A DNA stretch of 28,568 nucleotides from UBA5734 sp964528645 (GTDB lineage: Bacteria; Bacillota; Clostridia; Saccharofermentanales; UBA5734). The notes below the pieces were generated by a model. It was given only the letters and a program-made list of their open reading frames with translations. It made no database searches and had not been told where the DNA came from. A program made the position numbers and the translations under genes. Positions 8,381-15,090 of the stretch are shown in pieces. Location: positions 1-28,568 of the forward strand of contig CAZGSR010000036.1 of NCBI GenBank assembly GCA_964528645.1. The letters run 5' to 3'. Within the stretch, counting starts at the first letter, position 1; each line of letters opens with the position of its first letter.

Positions 8381-9757
8381 TCAGGCTGACGGCTGGCGGC
8401 GCAGGCGGGCCATGAAAAAGCCATCCGTATGGTGGCGGTGGGGCAGCAGCTGGATCCAGCCTTTTGCTGCCGACTGCAGGATCTCGGGATCTGCCAGCAA
8501 GCTCGCTGGCAGATAGGGGGTGATCGATTCCAGCTGGAACTTCAAGCCTGGCTCAGAGGCCAGGAATTGCTCGACCTGGTGCACGTTTTCATCGGGATTG
8601 ATGGTGCAGGTGCTGTAGACCAGGATCCCGCCGGGGCGGACCAGGGTCGACGCATTCTGCAGGATCTGACGTTGCAGCGGGATCAGGCCGGTGATTTTCT
8701 CGTGGGTCATGGTCAGGCGGATCTCCGGCTTCCGGGCCAAAAGTCCGAGACCACTGCAGGGAACGTCGGCCAGGACCAGGTCAGCTTGGCCGAGCAATCC
8801 GTGCGTCCAGTCGCTGGCGGTTGCATCAGCTGCAGCCGTGCGGATTGCCTGCAAGCCGAGGCGTGCCGCTTGCTCGTCGACCAGGGTGAGCCGCGACGGT
8901 GACAGATCGAGGGCCAGGATCTGCCCCTGGTCGTTCATGGCCTCTGCCACATGGGTTGTCTTGCCACCGGGTGCGGCACAAAGATCGACCACACGCCAGC
9001 CGGGCTGTGGATCGGCAATGTGGGCGACCAGCATCGCAGCCTCATCCTGGACAGTCATCAGCCCGTCCTTGAATGCAGCCAGGGAACGGATGGAGTGACC
9101 ATCCAGGTCGAGCCGCAGCGCCTCCGGGCAATAGAGGCCCGGCTCAGATAGGATCCCTTCGCTGGCAAGCATATCCTGCAACTGGCGCGGTGTGGTCCGG
9201 CACAGGTTGGCTCGTACGGTCGTTGTCGAAAGATTCTCCAGCGCGGCTGCGGCCAGGGCGATGGCTTCGTCGCGGCCGTACCATTTTTTCAGATAGCCAA
9301 ACAGTTCGTTGGACAGGCCTGCTGCCAGGGCAGGCTTGTTGGCCGGCAATCTAGGCCGGTCAGGTGCCGACAAGCGGCGCAGGCAGGCATTGACCAGGCT
9401 GGCAGCCCCCGGGTTGGCCAGGTGCTGGGCCAGTTTGACACTTTCGTTGACAGCGGCGGAGGGTGGCACGGCATGGGCGTGGTAGAGCTGCCAGGCACCG
9501 GCGCGCAAAATGGTGCGGATGGCCGGGTCCAGCTTGGCCAGGGGACGGTCCAGCACGCGCTCGAGCAGGTAATCCAGGGCCGGCAGGCGGCTGATGGTGC
9601 CATAGATGAGCGCCGAAGCAAAGGCCCGGTCACGGGCAGTCAGACTGCGGCTTTCCAGTTGCCGGATCGAGCTGAGGTTGGCATAGGCGCCCTTTTCCAG
9701 CACATCCTGCAGCACCCGGATCGCGGCCAGCCGGGCTGCATCAACGGCGACGGTCAT
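8381..9757 (-). CDS. rsmB: 16S rRNA m5C967 methyltransferase
   Basis: A 458-residue RsmB/Sun protein that methylates C967 of 16S rRNA using SAM. It has an N-terminal NusB-like RNA-binding domain (about 1-140) and a Rossmann methyltransferase domain. DLCAAPGGKT (258-267) is the SAM site, and the two m5C cysteines are in DVPCSG (Cys334) and YSTC (Cys384). I prefer the ATG at 9757 with GGAG upstream over an in-frame TTG 15 bp earlier. Its first codons overlap the end of the yugP-like gene by 17 bp. A 52-bp gap separates it from rlmN. Confidence 0.95.
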   Translation of the reverse strand: MTVAVDAARLAAIRVLQDVLEKGAYANLSSIRQLESRSLTARDRAFASALIYGTISRLPALDYLLERVLDRPLAKLDPAIRTILRAGAWQLYHAHAVPPSAAVNESVKLAQHLANPGAASLVNACLRRLSAPDRPRLPANKPALAAGLSNELFGYLKKWYGRDEAIALAAAALENLSTTTVRANLCRTTPRQLQDMLASEGILSEPGLYCPEALRLDLDGHSIRSLAAFKDGLMTVQDEAAMLVAHIADPQPGWRVVDLCAAPGGKTTHVAEAMNDQGQILALDLSPSRLTLVDEQAARLGLQAIRTAAADATASDWTHGLLGQADLVLADVPCSGLGLLARKPEIRLTMTHEKITGLIPLQRQILQNASTLVRPGGILVYSTCTINPDENVHQVEQFLASEPGLKFQLESITPYLPASLLADPEILQSAAKGWIQLLPHRHHTDGFFMARLRRQPSA

Positions 9758-10457
9758 CGCGGCTCCGGGCAAGAAGGATCAGGCGCAACAGGTTGGCAAA
9801 AGCGACCAGGGTCGAGGCAATGTACGTCATGGCAGCTGCGCGCAGGACTTTTTTTGCACCACTGAGTTCTTCCTCTGTCATCATCCCCTGGTCTTCAAGG
9901 ATCCGGATGGCCCGGTGACTGGCGTCGAATTCGACCGGCAGGGTGATCAGGTAGAACAGCACGGCTCCTGCGAACAGCCAGATACCGGCTGTTGTCAGCG
10001 GCGAACTGCCCAGGATGATGCCGAAAAGAGCCAGATAGGGCCCGAACTGGGAGCCGATGTTGGCTACTGGCACAAGGGCCGAGCGGACTTTGTTGGGCCA
10101 GAAGCCTGCAGCATGCTGGATGGCGTGCCCAGCCTCATGGGCGGCCACACCGATGGCCGCAATCGAAGGGCTGGCGAACGTTGAGTCAGACAGGCGGAGA
10201 ATGTGGTTTCTGGGATCGTAATGATCGGTCAACTGGCCGGGGACCTGTTCGACCCGGACCTGGCGCAGATTGTTGCTGTCCAGGATCCTGCGGGCCGCTG
10301 TGCTGCCCGTATAGCCGCTGCGGGTAGCTTTCTGGCTGTATTTGTTGAAGGTGCTCTTGACCATGCCCTGGGCAACCATGCTCAGGATCAGGGCTGGAAT
10401 GACCAGGATCAGGTAGTAGGTATCAAATCCATAGAATAGTCCAAGGGATGAGTTCAT
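9741..10457 (-). CDS. yugP: YugP-like membrane zinc metalloprotease
   Basis: A 238-residue integral membrane protein of the neutral zinc metallopeptidase group represented by Bacillus YugP. It has a hydrophobic N-terminal helix (about 14-32), the zinc motif HEAGH (107-111), and hydrophobic segments at about 140-173 and 208-230. PVEFDASHRA (174-183) supplies a further conserved Glu/Asp that may be the third zinc ligand. The natural substrate of this family is not established. GGGAGG precedes the ATG, which overlaps the fmt stop as ATGA, so it is embedded in the translation-related operon. Similar placement between fmt and rsmB is, as far as I recall, seen in other Clostridia. Confidence 0.88.
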   Translation of the reverse strand: MNSSLGLFYGFDTYYLILVIPALILSMVAQGMVKSTFNKYSQKATRSGYTGSTAARRILDSNNLRQVRVEQVPGQLTDHYDPRNHILRLSDSTFASPSIAAIGVAAHEAGHAIQHAAGFWPNKVRSALVPVANIGSQFGPYLALFGIILGSSPLTTAGIWLFAGAVLFYLITLPVEFDASHRAIRILEDQGMMTEEELSGAKKVLRAAAMTYIASTLVAFANLLRLILLARSRDDRRR

Positions 10458-11422
10458 AGCGTGCCTCCCAATTGCAGGCCGACAGGATAATTGTGGGCGC
10501 AGTCCTGGCTTTTCAGGCGTTTGCCGCCCTCGGGCTGGATCTCCAGAAGATCGATGGCACCCTGGCCAGTCGCGACTGTGATGCCATTCTTTTGCGCAGA
10601 CAGGATGGTGCCAGGTGTGTTCTGCGGGGTTTCTGTGATCAGGCGATCTTCGTTTATCACGACTGTGCGGTGGATTTTGAGCCTTTTGCCGTCGGGCAAG
10701 GTGGTCCAGGCACCCGGCCAGGGATAAGTCCCGCGGACCTGGTTGTGAATGTCCGCAGCGGGGCGCGTCCAGTCAATATGGCCCGTCTCGCGGTTGACCA
10801 TGGCGGCATAGGTTGCTTGTGATTCGTCCTGTGGCACTGGCTCGAGCGTATGGTCGAGAAGTCCCTGGATGGCCTTGGGGAGCAAATCGGCACCAAGCAT
10901 TGCCAGGGCATCCATCAGCTGGCCTGCATCCATGTCCGGCGGGATCGGGATCCGGCTCTGAATCAGAATATCGCCAGTGTCCATACCCTCATCCATCAGC
11001 ATGATCGTGATGCCAGACTCAGTCCGGCCATCGATGATGCTCCATTGCACAGGGGCCGCACCGCGATATTCGGGCAGGAGCGATCCGTGGACATTGAGGC
11101 AGCCGAGTGGCGGGATCTGGAGAATGTCAGCAGGCAAGATCCGGCCATAAGCGGCAGTGACGATCATGTCCGGGGCTATGTCGCGCAGCTGGGCGGCGAA
11201 TTCACCGGTGCGGATTTTGGTCGGCTGGAGGACAGGGATGCCACGCTCGAGGGCGGCCTGTTTAACCGGAGGAGCTGTCAGGACCTGATGACGGCCGGTT
11301 GGCTTGTCCGGCTGGCAGACAACAGCCAAGAGGGGGTAGCCATCCTCGAACAGGCTGAGCAAAGATGGGACGGCAAAATCGGGAGTCCCCATGAAGACGA
11401 TGCGTGGTTTTGTGCGGTCCAT
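10454..11422 (-). CDS. fmt: Methionyl-tRNA formyltransferase
   Basis: A 322-residue enzyme that formylates initiator Met-tRNA using 10-formyl-tetrahydrofolate. The N-terminal domain shows FMGTPDFAVP (10-19), the catalytic Asn110 and His112 in LNVHGSLLPEYRG, and Asp148 in DEGMDTGD, which matches the family Asn-His-Asp triad. The C-terminal tRNA-binding beta barrel follows. The start at 11422 (MDRTKPRIVF) gives the usual N terminus and has AGGTG close upstream. An ATG at 11437 overlapping the def stop is possible but has no ribosome site. It works with Def on the formyl-methionine cycle. Confidence 0.95.
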   Translation of the reverse strand: MDRTKPRIVFMGTPDFAVPSLLSLFEDGYPLLAVVCQPDKPTGRHQVLTAPPVKQAALERGIPVLQPTKIRTGEFAAQLRDIAPDMIVTAAYGRILPADILQIPPLGCLNVHGSLLPEYRGAAPVQWSIIDGRTESGITIMLMDEGMDTGDILIQSRIPIPPDMDAGQLMDALAMLGADLLPKAIQGLLDHTLEPVPQDESQATYAAMVNRETGHIDWTRPAADIHNQVRGTYPWPGAWTTLPDGKRLKIHRTVVINEDRLITETPQNTPGTILSAQKNGITVATGQGAIDLLEIQPEGGKRLKSQDCAHNYPVGLQLGGTL

Positions 11423-11433
11423 TGACACCTGCA

Positions 11434-11895
11434 TCATTCGGAAAGCAGGGGGCCTTTGACTTTGTCCCGGAACAAGATGCCATCGAGGTGATCGGTTTCG
11501 TGGCAGATACAAACCGCTTTCAGATTGTCAGCTGGCAGGCTGAAAGGCTGGCCCTTGCGATCGAGGGCCTCGAGCACCAGAGTCGCCGGGCGCTCGACAT
11601 CGCCATATTTGCCCGGGATCGACAGACAGCCTTCCTGGCAGATCTGCGAACCCTGTGTTTGCTTGATTTCCGGATTGATCGCGACAACCGGTCCATTACC
11701 ATCCTGCAAGTCCATGACGAAAAGCCGGCGCAGGACGCCGACCTGCGGCGCAGCCAGACCGATGCCATTATTGGCATACATCGTTTCGAACATATCATCG
11801 ATCAAGGTCTGCAATTTATTGTCAAAAGCAGTAACGGGGCGGCTGATTTTACGCAGGGTTTCGTCCCCGTCTTTGAGTATTTGTCTGAGAGCCAA
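11434..11895 (-). CDS. def: Peptide deformylase
   Basis: A 153-residue metalloenzyme that removes the formyl group from nascent proteins. All three family motifs are present: GIGLAAPQVG (44-53), EGCLSIPG (88-95) with metal ligand Cys90, and HETDH (132-136) with the two histidine ligands and catalytic Glu. The start is a TTG at 11895, supported by the family N terminus (MALRQILKDGDETLRK) and by GGAGG nine bases upstream. It is the first gene after repeat element 2 and probably has its own promoter at 11963-11971. A leader with a G-quadruplex-type tract on the opposite strand lies between promoter and start. Confidence 0.95.
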   Translation of the reverse strand: MALRQILKDGDETLRKISRPVTAFDNKLQTLIDDMFETMYANNGIGLAAPQVGVLRRLFVMDLQDGNGPVVAINPEIKQTQGSQICQEGCLSIPGKYGDVERPATLVLEALDRKGQPFSLPADNLKAVCICHETDHLDGILFRDKVKGPLLSE

Positions 11896-11915
11896 GGTGG
11901 GTGTCCTCCGAGTGT

Positions 11916-11936
11916 GGGTGTGGGTGCGGGTGTGGG
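11916..11936 (+). other. G-quadruplex-type motif in the def leader
   Basis: Four GGG runs are separated by three-base loops (TGT, TGC, TGT) on the plus strand, which is the template strand for def. The def mRNA leader would carry the complementary C-rich tract just before the Shine-Dalgarno sequence. The motif is seen directly; folding is inferred. Confidence 0.7.
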
Positions 11937-11962
11937 CATTTCAGGGCAGATTCGTGCTAGAA

Positions 11963-11971
11963 AGTATAGCA
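11963..11971 (-). promoter_or_regulatory. Probable extended -10 promoter of def
   Basis: On the minus strand TGC-TATACT forms an extended -10, with no clear -35 at 17-18 bp. The predicted start near 11956 would give a leader of about 60 nt. The position between element 2 and def fits a promoter that restarts transcription after the insertion. Confidence 0.55.
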
Positions 11972-11998
11972 CAAAACAGCAAGGGACGGTAGTGAGCC

Positions 11999-12004
11999 GT
12001 GGTG
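11999..12004. repeat. Left target-site duplication of element 2
   Basis: GTGGTG directly before the left terminus is repeated directly after the right terminus. The match could be extended to GTGGTGGG if the terminal GG is counted as target. Confidence 0.65.
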
Positions 12005-12680
12005 GGCTCTTTATCTATTACCGTGAAAAGTTTATTAAGCGACAAGGGGGTCGCGCGAAGGGTGCGCCCAAAATCGGCAATTGCCGAAATCTGCACCAGG
12101 GGTGGCGCGAAGGGTGGCCCCGCGGGCGGAATATTCACGATCTGGGGCCAGGGGTGGCCGTAGGTCTGGCACTTTGGATGGAATTTTCCACAATTGGGGT
12201 CGGTGCACCAAAACGGCAACAACTCCGGGAGGTCCGAAGACGCCTGCGGCAGTAGCCTTCTCCAGATCAAGCCAAGATCTTCCACTTATGTGCTCCGACA
12301 TAGGAAAGGAAAGTTCCGCCGCTAGGTCGGAGCACTACTTCGGAACATTTTCGACGAGGCGTCAACCGCCTGCGGCTGTGGGCTTCACAAGGGTATTGCA
12401 GATTTTCCTCAAATGTGGACCGACCCCAAATCCGGAACATTCCGCCCACGGTGCCAGACTTGGCCGTACCTCTGGCCCCAATTCGTGAATGTTCCGCCCA
12501 CAGTGCCATCCCTCGCGCCGAGTCTGGCACCCTTGACACTCCGTTCCACCGAATGTGTCACGCCTCAGAATGAGGCTGACTCCAAATCTGCTACCATCAC
12601 CAACGGTTCCAGGATGGTCTTCATTGTTGGCAGTAAGGCTGCATTAATTTGCTATTTTTCACGGAAACAAGCAAAGAGCT
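12005..12680 (+). mobile_element. Repeat element copy 2 (complete, dyad-symmetric, MITE-like)
   Basis: This non-coding 676-bp element fills most of the 856-bp gap between priA and def. Its ends are 26-nt imperfect inverted repeats (12005-12030 beginning GGCTCTTT; 12655-12680 ending AAAGAGCT; 19 of 26 match). It is flanked by direct GTGGTG copies at 11999-12004 and 12681-12686, a likely target-site duplication. The left arm carries palindromes centred at 12080.5, 12132.5 and 12184.5. The right arm carries them at 12438.5 and 12490.5, with a degenerate one near 12542.5, so spacing is 52 bp throughout. The 46-nt central hairpin is at 12290-12335. Bases 12021-12318 are identical to 27971-28268 in copy 3. 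Short open frames inside it look non-coding and no transposase is seen, so movement would need an enzyme encoded elsewhere. The family is not recognised. Confidence 0.85.
12290..12335. repeat. Central hairpin of element copy 2
   Basis: GTGCTCCGACATAG pairs with CTAGGTCGGAGCAC over 14 positions with one mismatch, around an 18-nt loop. It lies almost exactly midway between the two innermost 52-bp-array palindromes (128 bp left, 126 bp right). Confidence 0.88.
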
Positions 12681-12686
12681 GTGGTG
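12681..12686. repeat. Right target-site duplication of element 2
   Basis: GTGGTG directly after the right terminus, equal to the six bases before the left terminus. Confidence 0.65.
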
Positions 12687-12706
12687 GGTCCTAGGTCTCA
12701 AGGCAA

Positions 12707-12738
12707 GTCCGACCCTCGTTCCGGCAACGGGGTCAGAC
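12707..12738 (-). terminator. Hairpin downstream of priA, possible terminator
   Basis: GTCCGACCC (12707-12715) pairs with GGGTCAGAC (12730-12738) with one mismatch, and CGTT/AACG continues the stem after a one-base bulge. It lies 13 bp beyond the priA stop. No T-run follows on the minus strand, so it may be a 3'-end stabilising hairpin rather than a terminator. Confidence 0.4.
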
Positions 12739-12751
12739 CTCAACCGCCCGC

Positions 12752-15079
12752 TTACAGCAAGCTGTAGGGATCGATATCGATTGTCAGGGAGAGGGGGGCG
12801 AGGTCGATGCGGTCCAGGGCGGAATGGAGGAAATGCGCGAGGCTGGCGTTGTCTTTGCCCTTGACGATCATGCGGTAGCGGTAGCGGCCACGCAGCTGGT
12901 ACAAAGGGGCACGGCCAGGTTCAAGCAGTTCGATGGCATGTGCAGCTTCGCTCGACGGTGTGCTCCCGGAACGGGTGCCGCCCGGGTGCATGCCACCCGA
13001 TTGCGCCTGCTGTCTTTCACCGAGCCGGGCGGCCAGGAGGGCGTGGATCTGGGCCATTTTGTCGTGCACGGCTTTTTCGTTCTGGCCGGAGACCAGGACG
13101 AGGGCGATGGCGCCAAAAGGTGGGTAGCGCATGGCTTTGCGGAAGGTGATTTCCTGCTGGTAGAAGCGCTCGTAGTCTTGGGCGGCTGCTGCTGTGATCG
13201 CGTAATCATCGGTGTTGTATGCCTGGATGATGACTTCGCCGGCATGCTCGCCGCGACCAGCACGGCCGGCAGCCTGGGTGATCAGGGCGAATGCACGTTC
13301 AGAGGCGCGAAAATCGGACATGCCCAGCATCAGGTCGGCGGACAGGATGCCGACGACGGTGACATTGGGATAGTCGTGGCCTTTGGCGATCATCTGGGTA
13401 CCGATCAGGACATCGGCTTCATGGCGGGCAAACTGGTCCAGGAGCTGGGCATGGGACTGGCGGCCGGTGGTCGTGTCCTGGTCCATCCGGATGGCTGTCG
13501 CCGGGGTGTATTCCTCGAGAAACAATTTTTCGACTTGTTGGGTTCCGGCGCCAAAACGGCCGATCCGCTCACTGCCACAGATGGGGCAGCGACTCGGTGG
13601 CTGGGTGATTTTGCCGCAGTAATGGCAGACCAGCTGGAGTTGCTCCCGGGTCATGGCGGTGGCTGGCCGGACATGGCAGGTCATCGAGACACTGCAGGTG
13701 CGGCATTTGATGACGTGACCGCACTGGCGGCAGAGCATGAATCCGGCCATGCCGCGGCGGTTGATGAACAGCATGGCCTGCTTTCTGGCAGCAAACGCGC
13801 GGCGCAGGGCCCGGTTGAGTGGCCGGCTGAACACACTGCGATTGCCTTCGCGCAATTCCTGGCGCATGTCGATGATCTGGGTCTGGGGTAGTTGACTGTT
13901 GCCGATTCGCTGGTCCAGTCGCAGCAATGTGGCTTTGCCGGTGGTTGTACGGTAAAAGGTTTCGATCGCCGGAGTTGCAGAACCAAGGACGAGGACGGCG
14001 TCCATCTCACGGCAGCGCAGGCGGGCGATGTCGCGGGCGTGGTACCGCGGGTGAGTTTCGGATTTGTAAGTCGTTTCCTGCTCTTCGTCGATGATGATCA
14101 GGCCGAGGTTTTTCAGGGGAGCAAAAATGGCCGAACGGGCACCGACGACGACAGAAACTTCTTCACGCAAAATGCGCTGCCACTGTTCGTACCGTTCAGC
14201 TGGCGTCAAACGGCTGTGCAGGACCGCTGCACCTGAGCCAAAGCGAGAGCGTATCCGGCCCACCATCTGGGGGGTCAAGGAGATTTCCGGTACCAGGATG
14301 ATCACCCCGCGACCGAGCTGGGTGGCCTCGCGAGCAGTCTGGAGATAGACTTCGGTTTTGCCGCTGCCCGTGATGCCGAACAGGACAAATTCGGCCAATC
14401 GGCTGTCGTTGCCAGATTCAACCAGCGCTGTATGGATCTGGGTAATCGCCTCACGCTGTCCAGGATTGGGCACGAAATCTGGCACCGTTTCGTAATCGGC
14501 CTCTTCCCCTCCCGTCCGGCGCACTTCCTGTTTGAAATAGGCAATCAGGTCTTTTTTCTCAAGTGTCTTGAGAACGGCCCGGCTGACCTGGCAGGCATGC
14601 ATCAGTTCGGGAACCGGTACGGCGCCGTATTCAAGCAGCATTTCGATCACCCGCTGATGGCCGATGCGGTCGATTTCACCGTCATTGAGGCGGCGGGCAG
14701 CTTCGGCTGGATCCGGGAGCTCAGCCATGCGGACGAGCTTGTCACCCACGGCAGCGACCGCGGAAGGCACCATCAGGCGCAGAGCGTCGCCATAGGTGCA
14801 GCCATAGCGCTGGCGCATCAGGCCTGCCAGCTGCAGCTGGTCGCGGCGCAGGACGGGGCGGTCGCTTAAGAGCCGCTGGATGGGTTTGACATGGAAATCT
14901 GTGCCGGATTCGCTTTCGACAGACAAGACAAAAGCCTGGACCAGGCGGTTGCCGGAACCAAAGGGGATCTCGACCCAGCTACCGCTGGCCAGACACGGTG
15001 CCAGGTGATCAGGCACAGCATACGTGTATTCCCGGTCAAATGCGCGTGTGGCTTCTTTGAGAACGACCCGGCAAAACAT
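12752..15079 (-). CDS. priA: Primosomal replication-restart helicase
   Basis: A 775-residue superfamily 2 DNA helicase that reloads the replisome at stalled forks. The N-terminal DNA-binding region (about 1-200) precedes the helicase core with Walker A GITGSGKT (235-242), motif II as DEEQ (331-334), and LGSATP (365-370). The zinc-binding segment has all eight cysteines (450, 453, 459, 462, 485, 488, 498 and 501). The C-terminal helicase lobe has GTQMIAKGHDYPNV and QAAGRAGRG. A Gly/Ser/Thr-rich insertion lies at about 688-712. Motif II in the PriA proteins I know is DEEH, so Gln334 is unusual. It starts 11 bp after the polC stop with GAGG upstream. In many relatives def follows directly, but here element 2 intervenes. 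Confidence 0.96.
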   Translation of the reverse strand: MFCRVVLKEATRAFDREYTYAVPDHLAPCLASGSWVEIPFGSGNRLVQAFVLSVESESGTDFHVKPIQRLLSDRPVLRRDQLQLAGLMRQRYGCTYGDALRLMVPSAVAAVGDKLVRMAELPDPAEAARRLNDGEIDRIGHQRVIEMLLEYGAVPVPELMHACQVSRAVLKTLEKKDLIAYFKQEVRRTGGEEADYETVPDFVPNPGQREAITQIHTALVESGNDSRLAEFVLFGITGSGKTEVYLQTAREATQLGRGVIILVPEISLTPQMVGRIRSRFGSGAAVLHSRLTPAERYEQWQRILREEVSVVVGARSAIFAPLKNLGLIIIDEEQETTYKSETHPRYHARDIARLRCREMDAVLVLGSATPAIETFYRTTTGKATLLRLDQRIGNSQLPQTQIIDMRQELREGNRSVFSRPLNRALRRAFAARKQAMLFINRRGMAGFMLCRQCGHVIKCRTCSVSMTCHVRPATAMTREQLQLVCHYCGKITQPPSRCPICGSERIGRFGAGTQQVEKLFLEEYTPATAIRMDQDTTTGRQSHAQLLDQFARHEADVLIGTQMIAKGHDYPNVTVVGILSADLMLGMSDFRASERAFALITQAAGRAGRGEHAGEVIIQAYNTDDYAITAAAAQDYERFYQQEITFRKAMRYPPFGAIALVLVSGQNEKAVHDKMAQIHALLAARLGERQQAQSGGMHPGGTRSGSTPSSEAAHAIELLEPGRAPLYQLRGRYRYRMIVKGKDNASLAHFLHSALDRIDLAPLSLTIDIDPYSLL

Positions 15080-15090
15080 CGGTCGTGTCC

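Noticed and set aside
12075..12190. CRISPR-like regular spacing
   Set aside because: The 52-bp units are divergent along their whole length, with no constant repeat and variable spacer, and no cas genes are present.
12035..12301. An 88-codon minus-strand frame in element 2, identical in copy 3 at 27985-28251
   Set aside because: The identity follows from the identical DNA. The protein is low-complexity, rich in Pro/Arg/Gly, has no ribosome site and overlaps the 52-bp palindromes.
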